The notes below the pieces were generated by a model. It saw only the letters and a program-made list of their open reading frames with translations, was not told the origin of the DNA and ran no database searches. Source: Verrucomicrobiota bacterium (GTDB taxonomy: Bacteria; Verrucomicrobiota; Verrucomicrobiia; Opitutales; Opitutaceae). Taken from it: a DNA stretch of 64,000 nucleotides. The position numbers and the translations under genes were made by a program. The stretch is taken from assembly GCA_016235555.1 (NCBI GenBank), contig JACRKC010000073.1, forward strand, positions 115,535 to 179,534, in the 5' to 3' direction. Below are positions 27,574 to 35,749 of this stretch, piece after piece (the stretch's first letter is position 1; every line of letters starts with the position of its first letter).

Positions 27574-27684
27574 ATACCAGTTACGGCGCGCTTTGAGACT
27601 CCTGATCTTGTAGGCCCGCCCGGTGGGCGGGCTGCCCGGCCACCGGCCGGGCCTACAGTCTCAAAAGCGCACCGTAACTGGTAT
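27574..27684. repeat. Inverted-repeat element upstream of hipBA
   Basis: The 26-bp terminal inverted repeats (ATACCAGTTACGG... and ...CCGTAACTGGTAT, one mismatch and one indel) enclose a second GC-rich hairpin (TAGGCCCGCCCGGTGGGCGG...CCGGCCGGGCCTA). At 111 bp with no coding capacity, it has the form of a MITE or REP-type element. It ends 73 bp before the hipB start. Confidence 0.65.
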
Positions 27685-27702
27685 TGTTCATAACTAACAA
27701 AG

Positions 27703-27716
27703 CGTCACGAATGACG
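27703..27716. promoter_or_regulatory. Candidate HipB operator
   Basis: The palindrome CGTCA-CGAA-TGACG lies 41 bp upstream of the hipB ATG. HipB-type antitoxins bind palindromes in their own promoter, so this is the best candidate operator in the gap. It is inferred from position and symmetry only. Confidence 0.35.
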
Positions 27717-27757
27717 TTTTACATTGATATTGTCGCTTAAAACGCCACTTTAGGCGC

Positions 27758-28111
27758 ATGAAGATCGCACCCAACATCACCGATGACGCGCTGCTCAGCC
27801 TGATCGGCGGGCGGCTGGCCCGGCTGCGGCTGGCGAGGAATCTGACGCAGGGGCAGCTCGCGGAGCAGGCGGGCTTGGGTCTGCGCACGGTGCAGCGGCT
27901 GGAACTGGGGGCGGCGGCGACGCAGTTGTCGGGCTTTGTGCGGGTCTGCCGGGTGCTGGGCTTGGTGGAGCGGTTCGAGGCGCTCATCCCGGAGGAGGCG
28001 GCCAGCCCGATGGCCCAACTGAGACAGCAGGGCCGCCAGCGGCGGCGTGCGACCGGAAAAAAGACGACGGCGGGCGAGCCCAAAAAATGGACATGGGGTG
28101 AGCCGGCGTGA
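27758..28111 (+). CDS. hipB: HipB-like XRE-family antitoxin/repressor
   Basis: The 117-residue protein has a helix-turn-helix at residues 15-70 (LARLRLARNLTQGQLAEQAG, LRTVQRLELG), with a following helix VCRVLGLVERFEALIPEE typical of HipB-type antitoxins of the HipBST/HipBA group. The C-terminal tail is basic (RRRATGKKTT) and may contact DNA or the toxin. The stop overlaps the next start (GTGA), a typical toxin-antitoxin arrangement. It should repress its own promoter together with HipA. Confidence 0.85.
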   Translation: MKIAPNITDDALLSLIGGRLARLRLARNLTQGQLAEQAGLGLRTVQRLELGAAATQLSGFVRVCRVLGLVERFEALIPEEAASPMAQLRQQGRQRRRATGKKTTAGEPKKWTWGEPA

Positions 28112-29412
28112 TCGCGAAGGTGCAACTCTGGGGGCGGACCATCGGCGCGGTGGCGCTCGACGAAGGACGGGACGCGGCGGCGTTTCAATACGACCCGGAC
28201 TTCGCGCGCAGCGGGATCGAGCTTTCGCCGGTGACGATGCCGCTGAGCGACCGGGTGTATGAATTTCCCGCGCTGCCACGGAACACGTTTCGCGGACTGC
28301 CGGGGCTGCTGGCGGATTCGCTGCCGGACAAGTTCGGCAACGCGCTGATCGACGCCTGGCTGGCGACGCAGGGCCGGACGCCGGAGAGTTTCAACGCGGT
28401 GGAGCGGCTCTGCTACACCGGCACGCGCGGGATGGGCGCGCTGGAGTTCGCGCCGGTGCTCGGTCCGAAGGCGCGCAACGCATCGAAGCTCGAGGTCGAC
28501 GCGCTGGTGCGGCTGGCGGGCGAGGTGCTGACGCACCGGGGCGATTTGCAGGGGCATTTTCACGAGGCGGGGAAGGCGCAGGTGTTGCGCGACATCCTGA
28601 GCGTGGGCACCTCGGCCGGCGGCGCGCGGGCGAAGGCGGTGATCGCGTGGAATCGCGTCACGAACGAGGTGCGCTCGGGGCAGATCGCGGCGGGCGACGG
28701 GTTCGAATACTGGCTGCTGAAATTCGACGGCGTGGCGGGCAACAAGGACAAGGAGCTGGAAGACCCGAAGGGCTACGGGGCCATCGAGTTTGCCTATCAC
28801 CTGATGGCGAAGGCGGCGGGCGTCACGATGAGCGAGTGCCGGCTGCTCGAGGAAAACGGGCGGCGGCATTTCATGACGCGCCGCTTCGATCGCCGGGCGG
28901 GCGGGGCGAAGCTGCACATGCAGTCGCTGGGTGCGCTGGCGCATTTCGATTTCAACCAGGCCGGGGCCTATGCCTGCGAGCAGGCGCTGCTGACCATCCG
29001 CCAATTGAAGCTGCCGATGGCGGCGGTGGAGGAGCAGTTCCGGCGGATGGTTTTCAACCTCGTGGCGCGGAATCAGGATGACCACGTGAAGAACATCGCC
29101 TTCCTCATGAACCAGCAGGGCGAGTGGTCGCTCGCGCCGGCGTTCGACGTGACCTACAGCTACAATCCGTCCGGCGCATGGACGGCGACGCACCAGATGA
29201 CGTTGAACGGAAAACGGGACGGATTCACGCGGGAGGATTTCGCGGCGTGCGCGAAAGCGGCGGGGATGAAGCGAGGCCGGGCCGCGACCATTGTCGAGGA
29301 GGTGCAGATGGCGGTGAAACGCTGGCCGGAGTTTGCGGCCGAGACGCGGATTGCGGATGAATGGCGCGAGAAGATCCAAATGACGCACCGGCGGTCATTC
29401 CCGGAAAAGTAA
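28108..29412 (+). CDS. hipA: HipA-family serine/threonine kinase toxin
   Basis: The GTG start at 28108 overlaps the hipB stop. The 434-residue protein has the N-terminal HipA domain (VQLWGRTIGAVAL; LPGLLADSLPDKFG) and the C-terminal kinase domain. GTSAGGARAKAVIAW is the Gly-rich loop region that, in E. coli HipA, holds the autophosphorylated Ser150. EYWLLKFDG carries the ATP-binding Lys, NQDDHVKNIAF holds the catalytic Asp/Asn and APAFDVTY the metal-binding Asp. HipA toxins phosphorylate glutamyl-tRNA synthetase or related targets and cause growth arrest. All key residues seem to be present, so the toxin is probably active. Confidence 0.88.
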   Translation: MIAKVQLWGRTIGAVALDEGRDAAAFQYDPDFARSGIELSPVTMPLSDRVYEFPALPRNTFRGLPGLLADSLPDKFGNALIDAWLATQGRTPESFNAVERLCYTGTRGMGALEFAPVLGPKARNASKLEVDALVRLAGEVLTHRGDLQGHFHEAGKAQVLRDILSVGTSAGGARAKAVIAWNRVTNEVRSGQIAAGDGFEYWLLKFDGVAGNKDKELEDPKGYGAIEFAYHLMAKAAGVTMSECRLLEENGRRHFMTRRFDRRAGGAKLHMQSLGALAHFDFNQAGAYACEQALLTIRQLKLPMAAVEEQFRRMVFNLVARNQDDHVKNIAFLMNQQGEWSLAPAFDVTYSYNPSGAWTATHQMTLNGKRDGFTREDFAACAKAAGMKRGRAATIVEEVQMAVKRWPEFAAETRIADEWREKIQMTHRRSFPEK

Positions 29413-29463
29413 GCCTGAACGAGTCCATCGTCGAAGCCGCCGCGCTCGAATGATTCGGAGAGC

Positions 29464-29605
29464 TGGTGACCGGCCCGACCAACTGATGCCAGTGATTTGG
29501 AGCGGCGGTCCATGACCGCCGAACAAATCCCCTTGGCGCCACGACGGCGGTCACAGACCGCCGTTACAACCGAGGCATTCGAGCACTGACATCGCTTGAG
29601 TTACC
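29464..29605. repeat. MITE-like repeat, family M1, copy A
   Basis: The element is about 140 bp with diverged terminal inverted repeats (CAACTGATGCCAGTGATTTG... and ...GCTTGAGTTACC), plus an inner pair GCGGCGGTCCATGACCGCC and GGCGGTCACAGACCGCC. It matches copies at 37149 and 60345. It lies between hipA and xylB. No clear target duplication was seen here. Confidence 0.7.
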
Positions 29606-29667
29606 CCCGTGCCGAGTGGGAGAACGGACTCCGCTGGTCGAGCGTCCCCGGATGGCGGCGGCTTGGC

Positions 29668-31179
29668 TTACGCCAGTTTCCGTGCCGCGGGAAAGACCTC
29701 GCGCAGCGCGAGGCTCAGCTTGTCCTGGACCGCCTGCGCCTCGCGGTAACGCGCGACGTTGGCTTTGTTCGGGGTGCAGCGCGTCGATTCGTTCAGCGCC
29801 ACGGCGCCGCGGGCGAGGTCGGCGAGCTTCGCTTTCTTCCCCGCGCGCAGCGCCACGCACCACGCCGCCTGCAACGCCCCACCGAGCGCCGCGCCTTCGT
29901 CTTCCATCATGCCGACCACGGGCACGCCGAAGACGTCGGCCATGATCTGGCGCCACACGGGCGACTTGGCGCCGCCGCCGGTCACGCGGATTTCCTTCGC
30001 TTTCACCCCGAGGTCCGCGAGGCGGCGCAGGCCGTAGTTCATGCCGAGCGTGACGCCTTCCATCGCGGCGCGGGCGATATGGCCGGCGGAGAAATTCTGG
30101 TTGTTCAACCCGAGCAACACGCCCGAACCGGCGGGCACGTTGGGCGTGCGCTCGCCGGCGAGATACGGCAGCAGCACGAGTCCGCCGGCGCCCGCGGGTG
30201 CGCTGGCCACCGCGGCGTTAAGCGCGGCGTGATCGTGACCGAAGAGCGTGCGCACGTGCTCGGTCACCGTCGTGACGTTCATCGTGCAGAGCAGCGGCAG
30301 CCAGCCGCCGCTCGACGAGCAGAACGCCGCGATCTCGCCCGCGGGATCGACGACCGGCTTGGCGGCGTAGGCGTAAATCGTGCCGCTGGTGCCGAAGCTC
30401 GCGGTCACCACCCCCGGCGCGACATTGCCCGTGCCGATCGCGCCCATCATGTTGTCGCCGCCACCGGCGCTCACCACGACCTCCGGCGACAACCCGTAGC
30501 TCGCCGCAAGTTCGGGTCGCAGCGTGCCCGCCGCGGCGTGCGACTCACTGAGCGGCGGCAGCCAGTCGACGAGGCTTCGGTCGATCGCATTGATCGCGTC
30601 GCGTGACCACGTGCGCTTGCGCACATCCATCAGCGCGGTGCCCGACGCGTCGCCGAACTCCATGAAGTAATTTCCGGTGAGGTGGAAATTCAGATAATCG
30701 TGTGGCAGCAGCACGTGGCGCAGGCGCCGGTAGTTCGCCGGCTCGTGGCGTTTCAGCCACAGGATCTTTGGCGCGGTGAAACCCGGCAGAAACAGCAAAC
30801 CGCCCTTGCGCAGCGCCGCCTTGTCGCCGCCGATCTTCTTCGTGAGCAACGCGCATTCGGGGGCCGTGCTCGTATCGCACCACAGCTTGGCGGGACGGAT
30901 CACTTCACCGCGGGCGTCGAGCGGCACGAAACCGTGCTGCTGGCCGGACACGCCGATACCGCGCACGCGCGCGCGGTCGACCTTGGCCGTGACGTCCTTG
31001 ATCACGGTGTCCATCGCCGCCGTCCACTCCCGCGGATGCTGCTCCATGTGACCCACCGGCAACCCGGCGATCAACGTATGCGGCGCCCGCGCCTCGGCGA
31101 TGGTCCGGCCGGTCTCCAAGTCGAGGACGACCGCTTTTACGCTCTGGGTGCCTGAATCGATACCAATGAAGAGGGACAT
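29668..31179 (-). CDS. xylB: Xylulokinase
   Basis: The 503-residue FGGY kinase has the N-terminal phosphate-binding strand IGIDSGTQSVKAVVLD, the substrate-region motif GHMEQHPREW and GVSGQQHGFVPLD (the QQHG of xylulokinases), GGGDNMMGAIGTG near residues 240-252 with the likely catalytic Asp, GERTPNVPAGS, and the C-terminal adenosine-binding VTGGGAKSPVWRQIMAD. It phosphorylates D-xylulose to xylulose 5-phosphate in the cytoplasm. The MFS gene upstream on the same strand (114-bp gap) may bring in the sugar or sugar acid. Length is normal for the family. Confidence 0.9.
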   Translation of the reverse strand: MSLFIGIDSGTQSVKAVVLDLETGRTIAEARAPHTLIAGLPVGHMEQHPREWTAAMDTVIKDVTAKVDRARVRGIGVSGQQHGFVPLDARGEVIRPAKLWCDTSTAPECALLTKKIGGDKAALRKGGLLFLPGFTAPKILWLKRHEPANYRRLRHVLLPHDYLNFHLTGNYFMEFGDASGTALMDVRKRTWSRDAINAIDRSLVDWLPPLSESHAAAGTLRPELAASYGLSPEVVVSAGGGDNMMGAIGTGNVAPGVVTASFGTSGTIYAYAAKPVVDPAGEIAAFCSSSGGWLPLLCTMNVTTVTEHVRTLFGHDHAALNAAVASAPAGAGGLVLLPYLAGERTPNVPAGSGVLLGLNNQNFSAGHIARAAMEGVTLGMNYGLRRLADLGVKAKEIRVTGGGAKSPVWRQIMADVFGVPVVGMMEDEGAALGGALQAAWCVALRAGKKAKLADLARGAVALNESTRCTPNKANVARYREAQAVQDKLSLALREVFPAARKLA

Positions 31180-31293
31180 GGGGGTGATGATTGAAAATGG
31201 CTGCGCGCGCGTTCGTGCCGCGGAAAACGGCCGCCTTTCAAGGCATTTGCCCGCACCGCTTCAAAATGAAAATCCGTCCAACGTTTGCGCGAC

Positions 31294-32646
31294 TCACGCG
31301 GTGCGCTCCCGCCGGCCGAGTCCAAGCAGGAAAATGATGGTGGCCGTGAGCAGCATCGAGCCGGCGAGGCACCACACGCCGCCGGCGAACGTGCCGGTTT
31401 GAGTCTTGATGTAGCCCATGATGCGCGGGCCGAAGAAGCCCCCGAGATTGCCGACCGAGTTGATGAGCCCGATGCTGCCGGCCGCGGCCGCCTCGGTCAG
31501 AAACAGGCTGGGCAGCGACCAGAACGCCGGCTGGTAGGACTTGAGCCCGGCGGCCGCGACCATGAAGCAACCGATCGTGAGCCACATGTGGCCCTGCGTG
31601 AAGGGCGCCGCGCCCATCGCGATCGCGCCGATCACGATCGGGACCACGGCGTGAAAACGCCGCTCCTTCGTGCGATCCGAGTTCCACCCGACGAACAACT
31701 GGCCGCACAGGGCCAGAATCGGCGGCAGCACGATGAGCCACGTGATCGTGTTGAGATTAAGTTTATACCAATCCTTGAGGATGCTCGGCAGGAAAAATTC
31801 GACGCCGTAGTTCGCCGTGGTGCAGCCGAAATACGCCAGCGCAAGCAGCAGCACCTTCGGATTCCGAAACGCCTCCAGCACCGTCAGGCGCCTGCCGCCC
31901 GCGCGTTTCGCCTTGTCGCCCGCCAGCTCCGCCTCGAGTGCCTCGCGTTCCTCCGGCGTGAGCCACTTCGCCTGCGCGGGCCGGTCGGTGAGCGTGAGAA
32001 GCACGATGACGCCGAGCACGAGCGCCGGCACACCCCACGCGATGTAGACCCACTGCCAGCCCTTCAGGCCCCACACCTCGGGGTGTTGCACGAGCACGCC
32101 GTTGACCATCTCGCTCGTGCCGATCGGCAGCATCAGGTTGGTGATCTTCGGGCTGATGATTTGCGCCGACGGCGTGGCGACCACGAACAGCGCGAGCGCC
32201 CGGGCGCGGTCCCGCCCCGTGAACCAATGGGTCAGAAACACGAGCACGCCGGGAAAGAACCCGGCTTCGGCCAGCCCGAGCAGGAAGCGCACGACGTAAA
32301 ATTGCGTGGGCGTCTTCACCGCGGCCGTGACCGCCGCCATCAGGCCCCACGTGATCATGATGCGGAAAATCCACCGCCGCGCGCCCCATTTCTCGACGAT
32401 CAGCGAGCCGGGGATTTCGAGGAGGAAGTAGCCGATGAAAAAGATGCCGGCCCCGATGCTGATGACATTGTCGTCGAACGCCGGCATGTCTTTCGACATC
32501 GTGAGCTTCGCCAGCGACACATTGGCCCGGTCGACGTAGGCGATCACATAACACAGAAACAGGAGCGGCATCAGCCGCAGGTAGGCCTTGCGCCGCGCGC
32601 GATCGAGCGGACTGGGCGCGGACGCCGGGGACGGGGAAGACGACAT
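31294..32646 (-). CDS. MFS transporter, anion:cation symporter (sugar-acid) type
   Basis: The start at 32646 gives 450 residues with 12 predicted helices. The N-terminal signature LLFLCYVIAYVDRANVSLAKL and GARRWIFRIMITWGL, then FLLGLAEAGFFPGVLVFLTHWF, are typical of the ACS family (hexuronate, glucarate, phthalate and tartrate permeases). The central loop (TPEEREALEAELAGDKAKR) is charged, as usual. Next to xylulokinase and near pectin-degradation genes, hexuronate or pentose import is plausible, but the substrate is not determined. Confidence 0.87.
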   Translation of the reverse strand: MSSSPSPASAPSPLDRARRKAYLRLMPLLFLCYVIAYVDRANVSLAKLTMSKDMPAFDDNVISIGAGIFFIGYFLLEIPGSLIVEKWGARRWIFRIMITWGLMAAVTAAVKTPTQFYVVRFLLGLAEAGFFPGVLVFLTHWFTGRDRARALALFVVATPSAQIISPKITNLMLPIGTSEMVNGVLVQHPEVWGLKGWQWVYIAWGVPALVLGVIVLLTLTDRPAQAKWLTPEEREALEAELAGDKAKRAGGRRLTVLEAFRNPKVLLLALAYFGCTTANYGVEFFLPSILKDWYKLNLNTITWLIVLPPILALCGQLFVGWNSDRTKERRFHAVVPIVIGAIAMGAAPFTQGHMWLTIGCFMVAAAGLKSYQPAFWSLPSLFLTEAAAAGSIGLINSVGNLGGFFGPRIMGYIKTQTGTFAGGVWCLAGSMLLTATIIFLLGLGRRERTA

Positions 32647-32771
32647 GGGGGGGGCGACGCTCGAAGGAGCGCGAGCGAGCGTCGCGGGCGCCGGCGGCGC
32701 GTCAATGCCCGAAAGCCGTGGTGCCGCTGATTTCGGCGCGCCCGTTGTCTCGCGGCGCCGGAAGGCGCGGC

Positions 32772-33680
32772 CTATTTGTTCTTCGTGTTGTTGGTCTTCA
32801 TCGCGTCGAGAAACTCGACGGGCGCGAAGTCGTCGCTCAGAATCTTGCCCCTGGCGATCGCCTGTTCCGGCAGCGCCCAGTGCTCGTCCCGCACCGTGTT
32901 GAGATCGAGCCGGCCGGCAAACGGCGCCCGCGCGAGCGATTCCGCCGTCGGCCACTTCGCCGCGTCGGTGATGACCGGCGTGCGATATTTGACCGCGCAG
33001 GCGATCACGTTCCCGCGCCCGGCGGTCTCGAAGATCACCACCTGGGGAAACACTTCGCGGATCGTCTTGAGATCGGAGTAATAGAGTTCGGACGTCGCGT
33101 GGAGATTGCTGACGAACACGCCCCGGTCATTCAGGCGCGCGGCGCACTCGCGGTAAAACTCCACCGTCTTCAGGTGCGGCGGCACGAAGCCGCCGCGAAA
33201 CGCGTCGAGGATCAACCAGTCCCACCTGCCCTTGTCACGTTTCACGAAGAGGCGGCCGTCCAGCACCGCGACCGGCGTCTGCGCCGTGGGCTTGAATCCG
33301 AGGTGCGACTGGCAGAGCTCATGGACCTTCGGGTCCAGTTCGACCGTCTGGAGCAGCGCCGTGGGATAGGCCGCGGTGAAGAGCCGGTGAAAACCCGCGC
33401 CACCGAGCCCGATCATCAGCACGCGCTCCGGCTTCGGCTGGAGGAACAGCGCGCCAAACAGCGAACGCGTGTAAGGCACGACCAGCTTCAACGGATCGCT
33501 CAGATCGACCGCCGATTCGAGGGCCTCGCCGCCATGCGCCCGCGCGCGCATCTCGACGACGGTGCCGGTGCGTTCGATCGTGAGGCTGTTGTAGATCGTG
33601 TCGTAGCGTTCGATGTAGTTGCCGGCCTCGGCCGCGACGGCCGCCGAGGCAAGCACGCAGAAAGTCAGCAGGATCTTCAT
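32772..33680 (-). CDS. Spermidine-synthase-like methyltransferase-fold protein, exported or membrane-linked
   Basis: The start at 33680 gives 302 residues with a cleavable-looking N-terminus (ILLTFCVLASAAVAAEAG). The body has the spermidine synthase fold: YNSLTIERTGTVVEM, RVLMIGLGGAGFHRLF (cofactor-binding loop), LLQTVELDPKVHELC, WDWLILDAFRGGFVPPHL and YRECAARLNDRGVFVSNL. The partner membrane half is the upstream gene, which overlaps it by ATGA. In many bacteria the two parts form one membrane-bound spermidine-synthase-like protein; here they are split. Classical polyamine synthesis is uncertain, because the putrescine-site residues were not verified. Confidence 0.78.
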   Translation of the reverse strand: MKILLTFCVLASAAVAAEAGNYIERYDTIYNSLTIERTGTVVEMRARAHGGEALESAVDLSDPLKLVVPYTRSLFGALFLQPKPERVLMIGLGGAGFHRLFTAAYPTALLQTVELDPKVHELCQSHLGFKPTAQTPVAVLDGRLFVKRDKGRWDWLILDAFRGGFVPPHLKTVEFYRECAARLNDRGVFVSNLHATSELYYSDLKTIREVFPQVVIFETAGRGNVIACAVKYRTPVITDAAKWPTAESLARAPFAGRLDLNTVRDEHWALPEQAIARGKILSDDFAPVEFLDAMKTNNTKNK

Positions 33681-34282
33681 GAATTCGAGGGCAGTCGCAG
33701 CAAACCGATCAAGGCCAGCAAACCCGCCGCCGCGACGCCGAGCCACACCGACAGCAGCGTCGACACCCGGAAGTTGGGGATGAGCACGAACGCCGTGAGC
33801 ATCACCCCGGCAATGTTGCCCAGCGTGCTCACGCCGTAGACCAGCCCCGAGGCCTTGCCCGGCGGCGTGCCGCGCGTCGCGAGGAACTGCACGCACTGCG
33901 GCCCGAAGCACGAGAGCGCCGTCACCGGCACGAAGAACAGGCTCACGCACGCGGTGAACAACCCGACGCCTTCGGACGACATGCCGAGTTCGATCTGGTT
34001 GAGCGTCGCCCGCCCGCCAAACGCCGTGAACGCGAGCGAAGCCACCGCCACCGCCGCCGCGATCCACCGGCCGCGACCGCGCCGCTCCTCCGACAGGTTG
34101 CTGATCCAACCGCCGAGCATCGAGCCGGAGCTGAACGCCGCGAGGAAAGTCGAGATGAGCCACGACCACACGATGATCGACGAACCAAAGTGCGGGCTCA
34201 GCAGCCGCGAGCCGAGCAGTTGGAAACCCATGCTCAGCACGCCGAGGGTCACGACGACGAGGTAGAAGGCAAAATTGACCAC
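33677..34282 (-). CDS. Membrane half of a spermidine-synthase-like pair
   Basis: The 201-residue protein has six hydrophobic segments, opening with FYLVVVTLGVLSMGFQLLGSRLLSPHFGSS, which is characteristic of the membrane domain in fused MFS/spermidine synthase proteins (E-hydrophobic-GSRLLAPxxGSS). CFGPQCVQFLATRG and GKASGLVYGVSTLGNIAGV are the other conserved segments. Stop and start overlap (ATGA) with the soluble partner, so the two are produced in a fixed ratio. The 470-bp gap upstream shows only one palindromic repeat. Confidence 0.75.
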   Translation of the reverse strand: MVNFAFYLVVVTLGVLSMGFQLLGSRLLSPHFGSSIIVWSWLISTFLAAFSSGSMLGGWISNLSEERRGRGRWIAAAVAVASLAFTAFGGRATLNQIELGMSSEGVGLFTACVSLFFVPVTALSCFGPQCVQFLATRGTPPGKASGLVYGVSTLGNIAGVMLTAFVLIPNFRVSTLLSVWLGVAAAGLLALIGLLRLPSNS

Positions 34283-34597
34283 AGTGGGCTGCGACGCTGC
34301 GCAGCGCCGTGGCGCTTGTCACCTGGAAATTCCGCCGCGTGCATCCGGGGGCACGCTTTCCGGTTTGGTTTCGCAACTGTGGGTAACTCGCTTGCGAACG
34401 CGGTTTGGCGCGCGCCAGCGCGCTGGCCTGCGCGGGAACAATTGGTGCATTCACACCGGAAAGCCGTGCATTCGGCCGGCACCTCAGCCTCCTGCCGTCC
34501 CGTGAGCGCAACGGAGCGCGGTTTTCAACCGCCGAGCTTGCGCGCTCGGGAAAGCGCCCCTCCGCAGGGCAAGAAAGTGAGCTGCGCCCGCATCCGG

Positions 34598-34671
34598 TTC
34601 GTAGCCCCGGCTTCAGCCGGAACGGTTGGCGTGCGAGGTTTCCGGGCTCCGGCTGAAGCCGGGGCTACGAA
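34598..34671. repeat. Perfect palindromic repeat
   Basis: The 24-bp arms, TTCGTAGCCCCGGCTTCAGC... and ...GCTGAAGCCGGGGCTACGAA, are perfectly complementary around a 26-bp centre. This is the clearest REP-type hairpin in the window. It lies upstream of the esterase gene in an otherwise featureless gap (34283-34750). Confidence 0.8.
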
Positions 34672-34750
34672 CTCGCGGCAACCACTCGCCGCTTGCCGCG
34701 GCCGCGCAACTCCGGCCGACTCGGCGCGTCTCGCTCCGCCTTCGCCTTTC

Positions 34751-35662
34751 ATGAAAACCGCCGCCACCGGCTTTCTCCTCGCCACCCTCGCCTCCACCGC
34801 CGCACTCGGCGCCGCCGCGCTCCACGTGATTGAGCTCTGGCCCGAGGGCGTGCCCGGACTCCGGGCCGACGCCACGCCGCAAAAACTCGAAAACGCGCGC
34901 GTCTCCAACGTCCACCGGCCGACCCTCACGATCTTCCCGGCCCCCGCCACCACGGCCAACGGCACCGCGGTCATCATCTGCCCCGGTGGCGGCTACGTCC
35001 GGCTCTCGGTCGAGAACGAGGGCTCGCTCATGGCGGAGCGCTTCAACCAGATGGGGGTCGCGGCCTTCGTGCTCTACTACCGGATGCAGGAATACGGCCA
35101 CCCCGCCCCGCTGCGTGACGCACTGCGCGCCATCCGGCTGGTGCGTTCACGCGCGGCCGAGTTCAACGTGAAGCCCGACCGCATCGGCATCATCGGCTCC
35201 TCCGCGGGCGGCCACCTCGCGGCGAGCGCTTCGAATCTCTTCGACGCGCCCGAGGGTCGCACCGGCGCCGACCTCGACCAGGTCAGCGCCCGGCCCGACT
35301 TCTCGATTCTCCTCTACCCGGTCATCACGTTGAAAGCCCCGCACGCCCACGCCGGCTCGCGCACCGCCCTCCTCGGCGCCACCGCCTCGCCCGAATTGAT
35401 CGCCGCGATGTCGCTGGAGACACGCGTGACCAAGGCCACGCCGCCCACGTTTCTTATCCACACTGAAAACGACCGCACCGTGCCCGTCGAAAACGCCCTG
35501 ATGTATTACCAGGCGCTGCGCACTGCGGGCGTGCCCGCCGAGATGCACCTCTGGCCCAACGGCCCGCACGGCTTCGGCATGCGCCAGGATCTCGGCGCCC
35601 CCTCGACCTGGACGCTGCGGTGTGAAGAGTGGATGCGCGCCAGCGGCTGGCTGAAGCCGTAG
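34751..35662 (+). CDS. Alpha/beta-hydrolase, acetyl-esterase type, exported
   Basis: The start at 34751 gives 303 residues with a signal peptide (GFLLATLASTAALGAAA). Alpha/beta-hydrolase landmarks: VIICPGGGYVRLS (oxyanion hole, HGGGY-like), IGIIGSSAGGHLAAS (nucleophile elbow GSSAG, about residue 160), FLIHTENDRTVP (acid) and WPNGPHGFGM (His). The family includes xylan and pectin acetyl esterases and the BD-FAE group. With pectinesterase and a PL22-like lyase nearby, deacetylation of plant polysaccharide is the likely role. The substrate is inferred. Confidence 0.82.
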   Translation: MKTAATGFLLATLASTAALGAAALHVIELWPEGVPGLRADATPQKLENARVSNVHRPTLTIFPAPATTANGTAVIICPGGGYVRLSVENEGSLMAERFNQMGVAAFVLYYRMQEYGHPAPLRDALRAIRLVRSRAAEFNVKPDRIGIIGSSAGGHLAASASNLFDAPEGRTGADLDQVSARPDFSILLYPVITLKAPHAHAGSRTALLGATASPELIAAMSLETRVTKATPPTFLIHTENDRTVPVENALMYYQALRTAGVPAEMHLWPNGPHGFGMRQDLGAPSTWTLRCEEWMRASGWLKP

Positions 35663-35749
35663 CCTGCGAAAAGCGCGCTTCCCCACGCTGAAATCGGAGC
35701 AGCGATAGCCGGCCGAGATGCCTTTGGCCCACGCGCGTCGACCACTCCC

